From positions 6,298,001 to 6,362,000 of the forward strand of contig NZ_CP076538.1 of the NCBI RefSeq assembly GCF_018885265.1: a stretch of DNA of 64,000 nt, given 5' to 3'. This document shows positions 31,011 to 39,170 of the stretch, in pieces. The translations under genes and the position numbers were made by a program. The notes under the pieces are model-generated. The model did no database searches. It had not been told where the DNA came from and saw nothing but the letters and a program-made list of their open reading frames with translations. The stretch's first letter is position 1. Each line of letters opens with the position of its first letter. Source of the DNA: Amycolatopsis aidingensis (GTDB lineage Bacteria > Actinomycetota > Actinomycetes > Mycobacteriales > Pseudonocardiaceae).

Positions 31011-32047
31011 AACGTGTAGGAGTCGTGGTGGGTTTCTCCGCGGTCGTGATGGTGGCGAGCTCGCTTCCGGCGTTCGCCGACGACGGGTTCGGGTTCACCG
31101 ACTGCAGCCAGTACCCCAACCCCGGCTGCGAGCTCGGCGCGGGCAAGTACCCCCGGCCTGGGGCCAGTAACCACGGCAGCGGCGACACGAAGCCGGGCGC
31201 CCCTGGGAGGAGTAGGCCCGATACCGGGCGGGCCCAAGCCAACGGCGACACGATCATCGGCGGGAACACCAACCTGGCCCAGTGCGGGTACGAGCGCAGT
31301 GGGTATCAGGGCCCGCCACCCGGAGGCGCGCAAGCGGCGTCCTTCACCGTCCCGTCCAGATCCGGCGTAATCACCGCGATTCCTGTCGTGTATCAGTCGC
31401 GGAACAAGCCAGCCAGCGTGCAGTTCGCGGCTACGGCGCCGCGGCTCGCGCAGGATCAGCCGACGTCGGGCGCCTGGTACGTCTACAAGTGCACTGGGCC
31501 TGGATTCCGCGACGCCCTGTACCGGCCGCCGGTTTGGATCGCGGATGGACAGCCCGGTCCGGCGCCGCTGCCGTCTCCAGCCGAACTCGCGGCGCAAGCT
31601 CGGAACCAGTTGCGGCTGCCCACTCCGAAGATCAAGGCGAACCCGGCCGGGGACCAGTTGGTCAACCTGCCGACCTGGTTGTGGTTGGACCGCAGCAGTT
31701 GGGGTGACGTCTCGGCCACGGCGTCCGTGCCGGGTGTCTCGGTGACCGCTGTCGCGAAGCCGACTTCGGTGACCTGGTCGATGGGTGATGGCGGTTCGGT
31801 GACTTGCACCGGTCCGGGCTCCCCGTTCCCTGCCGGGGGTGACCCGAAGAGCGCTTCGCCGGATTGCGGCTACACCTACCGCATCTCGTCGGCCGGGCAA
31901 CGCGGCGAGGCATTCCCGGTAACCGCCACCGTGGCCTGGACAGTGACCTGGTCGGGGGCCGGCCAGGGCGGAACGTTCCCGAACATGACCACGACCGGCA
32001 GCGCGGCCTTCCGCGTAGCGGAGAGCCAGGGAATCGCGACCGGCTGA
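31004..32047 (+). CDS. Secreted protein with PKD-like domain, unknown function
   Basis: 347 residues from GTG 31004, which overlaps the lipoprotein stop. A signal peptide is clear (KRVGVVVGFSAVVMVASSLP, AFADDG cleavage). A Gly/Pro-rich stretch, a globular segment around TSGAWYVYKCTGPGFRDALY and a C-terminal region with VTWSMGDGGSVTCTGPGSPF and TATVAWTVTWSG follow; the last resembles a PKD-type beta-sandwich (WxxGDG). Its position before the CpaB-like gene suggests an external component or partner of the pilus. Confidence 0.75.
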   Translation: MLKRVGVVVGFSAVVMVASSLPAFADDGFGFTDCSQYPNPGCELGAGKYPRPGASNHGSGDTKPGAPGRSRPDTGRAQANGDTIIGGNTNLAQCGYERSGYQGPPPGGAQAASFTVPSRSGVITAIPVVYQSRNKPASVQFAATAPRLAQDQPTSGAWYVYKCTGPGFRDALYRPPVWIADGQPGPAPLPSPAELAAQARNQLRLPTPKIKANPAGDQLVNLPTWLWLDRSSWGDVSATASVPGVSVTAVAKPTSVTWSMGDGGSVTCTGPGSPFPAGGDPKSASPDCGYTYRISSAGQRGEAFPVTATVAWTVTWSGAGQGGTFPNMTTTGSAAFRVAESQGIATG

Positions 32048-32167
32048 GCCCAAGCCCCTCGCCCGATGAAGGCGAGCGTGCACAACGAAACACCCTGTTA
32101 CGGAGGGCCCGTCGACCACATCGGATCGACGGCGCCGCGATGGCTTTGTGCTGAAGGAGGTCCGGTG

Positions 32168-32872
32168 GTGACCACTACCGCGGATTCGACCAGCACCGGC
32201 ACGACGACGGACCGAACGTCGCCCAATGCCTGGGCTGGCCGTGACGGCAAGGCTCCTTCGCGGCTGAGCGGCGGGGGCCGGCGGCGCAGCGTTCCGTACC
32301 TGCTGCTCGGTGTCCTGCTGGTCGTGGCGTGCTCGGCCGGGGGTGTGTTCGCCGGGATGCAGTTGGGCGACAGGGAAAGCGTATTGGCGTTGGCTCGTCC
32401 CGTTGCGGTGGGCCACATGCTGACTGCGCAGGACCTCAAGGAGGTCAGCATGGCGTCAGACTCCGAAATGGATGTGATGCCGGTATCGTCGGCATCCGCA
32501 GTGGTGGGAAAGCCGGTCGCGTTCAGCCTGCCCGCCGGTTCGTTGCTGACACGCTCCGTCCTCGGGACCCCGCAAATTCCTGCGCGGGGAAAGGCAATTG
32601 CCGCCGTTGGGCTGAAGTCGGGCCAATTCCCGCCCGACCTGTTGCCCGGAACCACCGTCGCGGTGCTTACCACACCGGGCCAGGGCACGACTACAGGAAC
32701 TTCGACCGGTGAGACTTCGTCGTGGATCGCGGTGGTGACCGGTATCGCCACGCGCGAGACTGAACAGACCACTGTGGTGTCCCTGCAACTGTCTGAATCG
32801 GACGCTCGGGCATTGGCCTCTGCTCCGGCGGGTCAACTCAGCCTGGTGACGATCGCGGGAGGTGGTCGCTAA
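32168..32872 (+). CDS. CpaB/RcpC-like SAF-domain pilus protein
   Basis: 234 residues. GTG 32168 is preferred because AGGAGG lies 7 nt upstream; GTG 32165 is the alternative. A cytoplasmic basic N-terminus, one transmembrane helix (YLLLGVLLVVACSAGGVFAG) and a SAF domain (LARPVAVGHMLTAQDLKEVS, VGKPVAFSLPAGSLLTRSVL) precede a second strand-rich domain. CpaB/RcpC proteins belong to Tad secretion machines. It touches the next gene through TAATG. Confidence 0.82.
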   Translation: MTTTADSTSTGTTTDRTSPNAWAGRDGKAPSRLSGGGRRRSVPYLLLGVLLVVACSAGGVFAGMQLGDRESVLALARPVAVGHMLTAQDLKEVSMASDSEMDVMPVSSASAVVGKPVAFSLPAGSLLTRSVLGTPQIPARGKAIAAVGLKSGQFPPDLLPGTTVAVLTTPGQGTTTGTSTGETSSWIAVVTGIATRETEQTTVVSLQLSESDARALASAPAGQLSLVTIAGGGR

Positions 32873-33714
32873 TGCTCATCGCAGTCTGTTCACTCAAGGG
32901 CTCGCCCGGCGTCACCACGTTGGCGACCGCGCTCGGCGCGCGATGGCCAGGACAGGAGAACCCGATCGTGGTCGAGGCCGACCCCGCCGGCGGCGACCTG
33001 ATGGCCCGCTTCCGGCTGCCGGAATCACCGGGTCTGGTCAGCCTGGCCGCCGCGGCACGGGGCCGCGGCGGCACCGACCCGAACCTGCTCGCCCAGCACA
33101 CGCAACTTCTGCCCGGTGGCTTGCGCGTGGTGCTCGGGCCGGTCGGCGCCGAGCAGGCCCGCGCCGCGTTGTCGGTGCTGGCCGTAGGAGCCTCGTCCCC
33201 GCTGCGCTGGGCGGCCGACCAGCTGGGAACCGCGGTCATTGTCGACTGCGGCCGAGCGGATCCTGGCTCACCCACGTTCCCGATCATCCGCAGCGCCGAC
33301 GCGATGCTGTTGGTCGCCCGCCCGCACGATGATGAGCTCGCGCATGTCGCGCTCAAGCTGCGAGCCGCTCAGCAGTGGTCCCGCAAGCCGTGCCTCGTAC
33401 TCGTCGGCGACGGCTACCCGACCGCGGAGGTCTCCCAGGTCCTCGGGATCCCGGTGATGGGTCGGATCCCTCGCGACGACAAGGGCGCCGCAGTGTTGTG
33501 CGGGCAGGGAAACGGCCGGCACGGCCCGGCGAGGTCCACGCTCGGACGCGCCGCCGCCAAGATCGCGCTGAACGCCTACGCACACTGGCATGCCACCAAC
33601 AATCCCGGCGGCACCCGCGGCCCATACCTGCGACAGGCAGTGCCGAGCGAGCCGGTCTCGGGTGCGGCCCTGCAGCCCCTCGGACCGCAGACCCGAAACG
33701 GCGCGACCCCATGA
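32872..33714 (+). CDS. CpaE/TadZ-like MinD-family protein with atypical P-loop
   Basis: 280 residues. The N-terminus LIAVCSLKGSPGVTTLATAL aligns with the deviant Walker A of MinD/ParA proteins (KGGxGKT), but the second lysine position is Val, as in the atypical TadZ/CpaE group. ENPIVVEADPAGGDLMARF and GTAVIVDCGRADPG are the switch strands. Such proteins localise the pilus machine at a pole. ATG overlaps the previous TAA; the TGA overlaps the TadA start. Confidence 0.85.
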   Translation: MLIAVCSLKGSPGVTTLATALGARWPGQENPIVVEADPAGGDLMARFRLPESPGLVSLAAAARGRGGTDPNLLAQHTQLLPGGLRVVLGPVGAEQARAALSVLAVGASSPLRWAADQLGTAVIVDCGRADPGSPTFPIIRSADAMLLVARPHDDELAHVALKLRAAQQWSRKPCLVLVGDGYPTAEVSQVLGIPVMGRIPRDDKGAAVLCGQGNGRHGPARSTLGRAAAKIALNAYAHWHATNNPGGTRGPYLRQAVPSEPVSGAALQPLGPQTRNGATP

Positions 33715-35153
33715 GCCGGCCCGGACTCGGCGGCGTACGCTGGACAACCACGCCGAACGGAGCTCGACCGCAACCTCCTTCGGCGAACCTGCCCGGCCCG
33801 GCCGAGGTTCCGAATCGGCCCGCGGGCGAAGCCGCGACCGTGGACCGGCTGCGGCAGTACCTGCGTGATCAGCTGTCCACGCAACTCAGCCAGCGCATCA
33901 GGGACGACGAGAGCGCCGGCCGAGCGCCGATGGGCACCGTGCAGCGTCGGCAGATGGCCCAGGTGATCCTGCAAGACGCGGCCGAGGCTCATGCGCAGGC
34001 CGAGATGCGGCTTGCCCACGATCTGGTGCGGCCGGAAGTTGAGCAGCGTGTGATTGCGGCGGTGCTTGACGAGGTCTTCGGGCTGGCCGGTCTGGAACCG
34101 CTGCTGGCCGACACCGAGATCGAGAACATCAACATCAACGGCTACGACCGCGTCTTCGTTCGATATGCCGACGGCCGCCGCGCCCGCTTGGCGCCGGTGG
34201 TGGGCTCGGACACCGAACTCGTCGAGCTCATCCGCGACCTGGCCACCCGGTCCGGTGCGGAGGAACGCCGTTTCGACCGTGGATCGCCGATCGTCAACTT
34301 CCAGTTGCCTGGCGGTGAGCGGGTGTCGGCGGTCATGGCCGTGACCGCACGGCCCTGTGTCTCGATCCGGCGGCACCGCTTCACCAAGGTCACCCTGGCG
34401 GAGCTCCGGGAGAACGGCACCATCGACCTGGCGTTGGAATCCTTCCTGACCGCGATGGTGCGCGCCCGGCGCAACGTGCTGATCACCGGTGGGACCGCGA
34501 TCGGCAAGACCACCATGCTGCGCGGGCTGGCCTCGGCCATCCCGCCCTGGGAGCGGTTGTTCACCATCGAGGATGTCTTCGAACTCGGCCTCGGCGAAGA
34601 CTCCGACGCGCACCCGGATGTGGTGGCGATGCAGGCCCGGGAACCCAACCTGGAAGGCGTCGGTGAGGTCTCGCTGTCCGAGTTGGTGTGGCAGTCCCTG
34701 CGCCAGAGCCCGGACCGGGTGATCGTGGGCGAGGTCCGCGGTCCCGAGGTCATCCCGCTGACCAACGCCATGAGCATGGGCAACGACGGCAGCATGGGCA
34801 CCCTGCACTCCTCCACCAGCCAGGGCGCATTCACGAAGTTGGCCGCCTACGCCGTGCAAGGCCCTGAGCGGCTGCCGATGGAAGCGACCAACCTCCTGGT
34901 CGCCGCGGGCTTGCATTTCGTGGTGCACCTGGACAAGCCCCGCGGGGAGAACAGCAAGCGCGTGGTGTCCTCCATCCGCGAAGTCGTCGGCGCCGACGAC
35001 CGGCAGATCATCAGCAACGAGGTGTGGCGACCGGGCCCCGACCTGCGTGCCGTGCCGGGCGCCCCGTTGCGCGCCGACACCCTCGACCTGCTCGTCGGCA
35101 CCGGCTTCGACCCAGATCTGGCCGAGCGGCGTGAAGGGTGGTGGCAGCCATGA
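33711..35153 (+). CDS. tadA: TadA/CpaF-family secretion ATPase
   Basis: 480 residues from ATG 33711. The N-terminal domain (PLLADTEIENININGYDRVF) and the ATPase domain with Walker A GGTAIGKTT (about 260-268), Asp box LFTIEDVFELGL, Walker B-like PDRVIVGEVRGPEVIPLTNA and His box GSMGTLHSSTSQGAF are all present. It would power assembly of the Flp-like pilus together with the TadB/TadC proteins encoded next. Confidence 0.93.
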   Translation: MSRPGLGGVRWTTTPNGARPQPPSANLPGPAEVPNRPAGEAATVDRLRQYLRDQLSTQLSQRIRDDESAGRAPMGTVQRRQMAQVILQDAAEAHAQAEMRLAHDLVRPEVEQRVIAAVLDEVFGLAGLEPLLADTEIENININGYDRVFVRYADGRRARLAPVVGSDTELVELIRDLATRSGAEERRFDRGSPIVNFQLPGGERVSAVMAVTARPCVSIRRHRFTKVTLAELRENGTIDLALESFLTAMVRARRNVLITGGTAIGKTTMLRGLASAIPPWERLFTIEDVFELGLGEDSDAHPDVVAMQAREPNLEGVGEVSLSELVWQSLRQSPDRVIVGEVRGPEVIPLTNAMSMGNDGSMGTLHSSTSQGAFTKLAAYAVQGPERLPMEATNLLVAAGLHFVVHLDKPRGENSKRVVSSIREVVGADDRQIISNEVWRPGPDLRAVPGAPLRADTLDLLVGTGFDPDLAERREGWWQP

Positions 35154-36067
35154 CGACCACCGCCGCCCTGTTCGGCCTACTCGGAGCGGGCCTGGCGGTC
35201 GGTGTCCTGCTCATCGTGGTCGGACTGCGCGGCCGGCCCGCCCGTCCGGCGGCGCCGTCGCGCCTGGGCACCTGGCTGATCGCACACCACGACCGCAAGC
35301 AGATCGGCTGGCTCGTCGTAGCAGTGCTCGCCGGCCTGGCCATCGGCGCGCTCACCGGCTGGGTGGTCGGCGCCATCCTCACTGTCCTGGCCGTGGTCGG
35401 CTTGCCGCGGATCCTCGGCTCGAACGTCGACCACCAGCGCCACCTCGAACAGATCGAAGCGATCGCCGGGTGGACGGAGATGCTGCGGGACATCCTGGTC
35501 GCCGCGGCCGGTCTGGAACAGGCCATCCTCGCCACCGCCCCGGCCTGTCCGGCCGCGATTCGCGAGGAGATCACCGAACTGGCCGTCCGGCTGGAACGCG
35601 GTGAACGCCTGGCACCGTCGTTGCGCAACCTCGCTCACCAGCTCCGTGACCCCACCGCGGACCTGGTGATCTCCGCGCTCGTCCTGGCCGCCGAGCACCA
35701 GGCTCGGCATCTGGCCGACCTGCTCGGCGAACTCGCCAGTGAGGCCCGCGAGCAGGCATCGATGCGGATGCGGGTCGAGGCCGGACGCGCCCGCACCCGG
35801 ACCAGCGTGCGGGTCATCGTGATCACCACGCTGGCCTTCGCCATCGGGCTGGTGCTGCTCAACCGCGGCTATCTCACCCCGTACGACTCGGCGTTCGGCC
35901 AGCTCATGCTCCTGCTTGTCGGGACGCTGTTCGCCGGAGCTTTCGCTTGGCTGGCCAGGATCGTGCGCCTGCGTGAACCGGAGCGGTTCCTGACCGAGCT
36001 GACCACGATCCGACCACACGACGTTGAGGCCGCCGACCTGCTCGCCGGAAAGGGGACGTCGTCATGA
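35150..36067 (+). CDS. tadB: TadB-like integral membrane protein (type II secretion F family)
   Basis: 305 residues from ATG 35150 (overlaps the TadA stop). Two N-terminal hydrophobic segments, a cytoplasmic helical domain with the conserved pattern IEAIAGWTEMLRDILVAAAG and LEQAILATAPACPAAIREEI, and two C-terminal membrane segments (VIVITTLAFAIGLVLLNRGY, LMLLLVGTLFAGAFAWLARI) form a GspF/T2SSF layout. Partner of TadC in the inner-membrane platform. Confidence 0.88.
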   Translation: MTTTAALFGLLGAGLAVGVLLIVVGLRGRPARPAAPSRLGTWLIAHHDRKQIGWLVVAVLAGLAIGALTGWVVGAILTVLAVVGLPRILGSNVDHQRHLEQIEAIAGWTEMLRDILVAAAGLEQAILATAPACPAAIREEITELAVRLERGERLAPSLRNLAHQLRDPTADLVISALVLAAEHQARHLADLLGELASEAREQASMRMRVEAGRARTRTSVRVIVITTLAFAIGLVLLNRGYLTPYDSAFGQLMLLLVGTLFAGAFAWLARIVRLREPERFLTELTTIRPHDVEAADLLAGKGTSS

Positions 36068-36957
36068 TCAGCCCGTTGTTGTGGGGTGCTGGGCTCGGTG
36101 TCGGATTGTGGGCGCTGGTGGTCTACCTGTTCCCACCACGGCCACCGCTGCGTGCTCTGGTCGACCGGCTGCATGCGACACCGGCACCGCCACCGATCCT
36201 CGCCGCCGACTCCGACGGCTGGGCCCTGCGGGTGGGCAAGCCGTTCGTCAAGCCGCTGGCCGCGCTCGGCCTGCCCACCCGCAAGCTGCGCAACGACCTC
36301 GCGGTCACCGGCAAGAGCATCGAGCACCACCTGGCAGAAAAGGCCACTCTGGCGCTGACTGGGCTGCTGCTGCCCATCCTGATGGAGCTCCTGCTCGTGG
36401 TGGCCGATGTCAGCCTGGGCTGGGAAGTCCCCGCCGTCGCCAGCCTCGTCTTCGCCCTGGGTGGCTTCCTGCTCCCCGACCTCAGCGTCCGGCAGGAAGC
36501 CGAACGGCGGCGTTCCACCTTCCGGCACGCGCTCTCGGCCTATCTCAACCTGATCAGGGTACTGCTGGCCGGCGGCGCTGGCGTCGACGGAGCACTGTCC
36601 GACGCCGTCGGCATCGGCAAAGGCTGGGCATTCCAACAGCTCCGCCGCGCACTGGTCACCGCCAAGCTCACCCGAACCACACCATGGTCCACCCTTGGAC
36701 AACTCGGCACGGAACTCGGCGTGCACCAAATGTCAGAGTTGGCCGCGTCGGTCAGCCTCGCCGGCACCGAAGGTGCCCGCGTACGCGCCAGCCTCGCCGC
36801 CAAGGCCGCGGCGCTGCACACCCGTGAACTCACCGACGCCGAAGGCGAAGCCCAGGCAGCCACCGAACGCATGAGCCTGCCCGTGGTGATGCTGTTCGGC
36901 GGATTCCTTGTATTCATAGGCTTTCCCGCGCTCGCGCAGGTGCTGGGAGGTCTCTGA
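36064..36957 (+). CDS. tadC: TadC-like integral membrane protein (type II secretion F family)
   Basis: 297 residues, ATG overlapping the TadB stop. Membrane segments near the N-terminus, two around residues 95-140 (ALTGLLLPILMELLLVVADV) and one at the very end (LPVVMLFGGFLVFIGFPALA) flank the cytoplasmic T2SSF domain (HALSAYLNLIRVLLAGGAGV, ASVSLAGTEGARVRASLAAK). Second half of the platform pair. Confidence 0.88.
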   Translation: MISPLLWGAGLGVGLWALVVYLFPPRPPLRALVDRLHATPAPPPILAADSDGWALRVGKPFVKPLAALGLPTRKLRNDLAVTGKSIEHHLAEKATLALTGLLLPILMELLLVVADVSLGWEVPAVASLVFALGGFLLPDLSVRQEAERRRSTFRHALSAYLNLIRVLLAGGAGVDGALSDAVGIGKGWAFQQLRRALVTAKLTRTTPWSTLGQLGTELGVHQMSELAASVSLAGTEGARVRASLAAKAAALHTRELTDAEGEAQAATERMSLPVVMLFGGFLVFIGFPALAQVLGGL

Positions 36958-37006
36958 TCTCACGAGAACAGTCCATACCGGACCCCGAACCACAGGGGAG
37001 AAGCTG

Positions 37007-37192
37007 ATGTTCACCGAAGTCCAGATCCTCATCGCCCGCCTCCGCGCCGAGCTGGAACGGCTCCATGATGACGATGGCGGCTACTCGACCGAAGCGGTCG
37101 TGGTCACGGCTGCCCTGGTTCTGATGGCGATCGCGGTCATCGCGATCATCGTCGCCAAGGTCACCGAGAAGGCCAACGGCATCAACCTGTAA
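37007..37192 (+). CDS. Flp-like pilin, 61 residues
   Basis: A short protein with a charged head (ARLRAELERLHDDDGGYSTE) and one long hydrophobic helix (AVVVTAALVLMAIAVIAIIV) and a short tail. The Gly-Tyr-Ser-Thr-Glu junction resembles the G|xxxxE cleavage site of Flp prepilins, with Glu five residues into the mature form, so the A24 peptidase at 29.5-30.1 kb should process it. It is the likely major pilus subunit. Confidence 0.8.
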   Translation: MFTEVQILIARLRAELERLHDDDGGYSTEAVVVTAALVLMAIAVIAIIVAKVTEKANGINL

Positions 37193-37205
37193 GCAGGTGA
37201 CCACG

Positions 37206-37676
37206 ATGGCTCGAAGCAGCACCAGATCATCAACGTGCGCACGCCCATACACGGCACGCATGTGCTCCGCTCTGCGTCGGCTGCGCAACGATCAGCGTGG
37301 CGCCGGCACGGTCGAACTCGTCATCGCCACACCCGTGCTGCTTCTGTTGATTCTGCTCATCGCCCAATTCGCCTTGTACATGCACGCCACCCACATCGCC
37401 CAAGCCGCCGCATCCGAAGCACTGTCCGCGGCGCGAGTATTCGGTGGCAGCGCCGCAGCAGGAAGCGCCGAAGGGCAACGCATACTCACACAACTGGGAA
37501 GCGGCCCGCTACAAGAAAGTTCGGTCAACGTCCAGCGGGGAGGTACCCAAGCCTCGGTCACGATCACGGGAACCACGACCAGCGTGATCCCCTTCATGAC
37601 GTTCACGGTCCACGCGGAAGCCGTAGGGCCCGTTGAGAAATTCGTCCCGCCGATCGGCACCGGGAACGCACCATGA
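37206..37676 (+). CDS. TadE-like pseudopilin
   Basis: 156 residues from ATG 37206 (AGGTG upstream; GTG 37197 is an alternative). A basic head is followed by NDQRGAGTVELVIATPVLLL and a hydrophobic helix, the TadE signature with the cleavage-site Gly and the Glu at +5, then a strand-rich external domain (SVNVQRGGTQASVTITGTTT). It overlaps the next gene by 4 nt. Confidence 0.85.
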   Translation: MARSSTRSSTCARPYTARMCSALRRLRNDQRGAGTVELVIATPVLLLLILLIAQFALYMHATHIAQAAASEALSAARVFGGSAAAGSAEGQRILTQLGSGPLQESSVNVQRGGTQASVTITGTTTSVIPFMTFTVHAEAVGPVEKFVPPIGTGNAP

Positions 37677-38170
37677 CCGCGGCATCCATGCTCCGCCGGC
37701 TGGCGCGCTCCGTGCGCGCCCGACTCAGCGTGTTTCGCCGCGACGAACGTGGTTCCGCGGCGACAGAGCTCACCCTACTCACCCCGCTGCTGATCCTGCT
37801 GCTGTTGTTCGTGGTGTTGTGCGGTCGCCTGGCCGAGACGAAGCTGCGGATCGACGACGTGGCCCATCAGGCCGCTCGCGCCGCCACCCTGGCCCGCACA
37901 CCGTCACAGGCCACCGCGAACGCCCAGTCCACCGCCGACACAGCACTGGCCTCGGCTGGAATCTCCTGCCAGTCGCTGGCCGTCTCCACCGAGACCCAGG
38001 GGCTCAAACCCGGCTCGACGGTCACCGTCACAGTCTCCTGCAGCGTCGGCCTGAACGACCTGACCATGCTCGGCGTCCCAGGTTCCCGGACGTTCGAATC
38101 CAGTTTCTCCTCCCCGGTTGACGTGTGGCGCGGAACCAGCTCGCTCACGCAGGCAGGAGGTACAGGATGA
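37673..38170 (+). CDS. TadE/TadF-like pseudopilin
   Basis: 165 residues. RRDERGSAATELTLLTPLLI shows the same Gly-x4-Glu processing site and hydrophobic helix. The external part contains two cysteines (GISCQSLAVST, VTVSCSVGLND) that could form a disulfide. It is similar in plan to its upstream neighbour and probably arose by duplication. It overlaps the next ATG. Confidence 0.83.
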   Translation: MTAASMLRRLARSVRARLSVFRRDERGSAATELTLLTPLLILLLLFVVLCGRLAETKLRIDDVAHQAARAATLARTPSQATANAQSTADTALASAGISCQSLAVSTETQGLKPGSTVTVTVSCSVGLNDLTMLGVPGSRTFESSFSSPVDVWRGTSSLTQAGGTG

Positions 38171-38622
38171 CCTGCCCAGCACCGTCGCGCCGCCAGGCGC
38201 TGGACCGGCTGCACACCGACCAGGACGGCCGGGTCACCGCGTTCGTCGTCATCATCGTCACCGCGATCCTGCTGTTCGCCGGCCTCGTGCTCGACGGTGG
38301 CCTCGCTCTCGCCGCCAAGATCCGCGCCCTGGGCGAAGCCCAGGAAGCCGCTCGGGCCGGCGCCCAGGAGATCGACCTGGCGGCCTATCGCACCGACGGC
38401 ACCCTGCGCCTGGCGCCATACCAGGCCAGCGCCGCCGCACGTGACTACCTTGCCGCCGCGGGCCGCACCGGCAGCGTGTCCGTAGCCGGCAACACGGTCA
38501 ACGTGACCGTCACGGTCAGCCAATCAACACAACTGCTCGGGCTTGTCGGCATCGACTCGATCACCGTCACCGGAACCGGACAAGCCCAGCCGCAGCGCGG
38601 AATCTCCGGAGCGATCCCGTGA
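38167..38622 (+). CDS. TadG-like membrane protein
   Basis: 151 residues from ATG 38167, with AGGAGG 8 nt upstream. QDGRVTAFVVIIVTAILLFA and GLVLDGGLALAAKIRALGEA match the TadG/Rv3656-type N-terminus. A short external domain with VAGNTVNVTVTVSQSTQLLG follows. The third of three consecutive TadE/G-type proteins; all are likely substrates or minor parts of the pilus. Confidence 0.82.
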   Translation: MTCPAPSRRQALDRLHTDQDGRVTAFVVIIVTAILLFAGLVLDGGLALAAKIRALGEAQEAARAGAQEIDLAAYRTDGTLRLAPYQASAAARDYLAAAGRTGSVSVAGNTVNVTVTVSQSTQLLGLVGIDSITVTGTGQAQPQRGISGAIP

Positions 38623-38674
38623 CCACACTCCGCCGCCCGAACCCGGTGCGGCGCCAACCATGAAGGAGACCACG

Positions 38675-39094
38675 ATGGCCACACCCGACGAGATCGAACG
38701 CCGTGTCGAAGACAACGACGCCGCCCGCAGCGCGAAACGAGCCGCCGCAGCGAAGCGGGTCGGCGAACTCGCGCAGCGCCGGGCCGACGTCGCCGATCAA
38801 CTCGCCGACATCGAGCGAGAACTCGGCGATGTCCTCGCCGAATCCACTGATGTGATCGGCACCGACGAACTGGCGAAGTTCACCGACATCCCGCTCGCCG
38901 ACCTCAACCAATGGCTCGACGGTCGGAAGACCACCCGCACCAAGCGCAAGAAGTCCACAGGTGGCCGTGCCGCCGCGAAGAACAGCCCGAACCACGGATC
39001 ACCCCCGGCGAAGACACCGACGGTGCCTGAGCCGGCCACGCCTCGATCTGTCGCCACGGACGCGCCCGCGCGTGTTCACGCGGAAGTGACCTGA
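38675..39094 (+). CDS. Charged, coiled-coil-like protein of unknown function
   Basis: 139 residues from ATG 38675, chosen over the ATG at 38660 because AAGGAG lies 7 nt upstream. The first half is helical with heptad character (AQRRADVADQLADIERELGD). A small segment, FTDIPLADLNQWLDGRKTTR, may bind DNA or protein, and the tail is Lys/Pro/Ser-rich. No family recognised. It stands between the pseudopilins and the large regulator-like protein. Confidence 0.65.
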   Translation: MATPDEIERRVEDNDAARSAKRAAAAKRVGELAQRRADVADQLADIERELGDVLAESTDVIGTDELAKFTDIPLADLNQWLDGRKTTRTKRKKSTGGRAAAKNSPNHGSPPAKTPTVPEPATPRSVATDAPARVHAEVT

Positions 39095-39170
39095 CGTCGC
39101 TAGGCCGTTTCTGGCCGGGCGGGCACGCATCGAGGCCATCAACCTGTACCGCCAACAAAGTGAGCACGCC

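Noticed and set aside
33576..34928. Long antisense frame opposite the TadA gene
   Set aside because: The sense strand has Walker A, Walker B and His box; the antisense translation has no motif and lies within a coupled operon.
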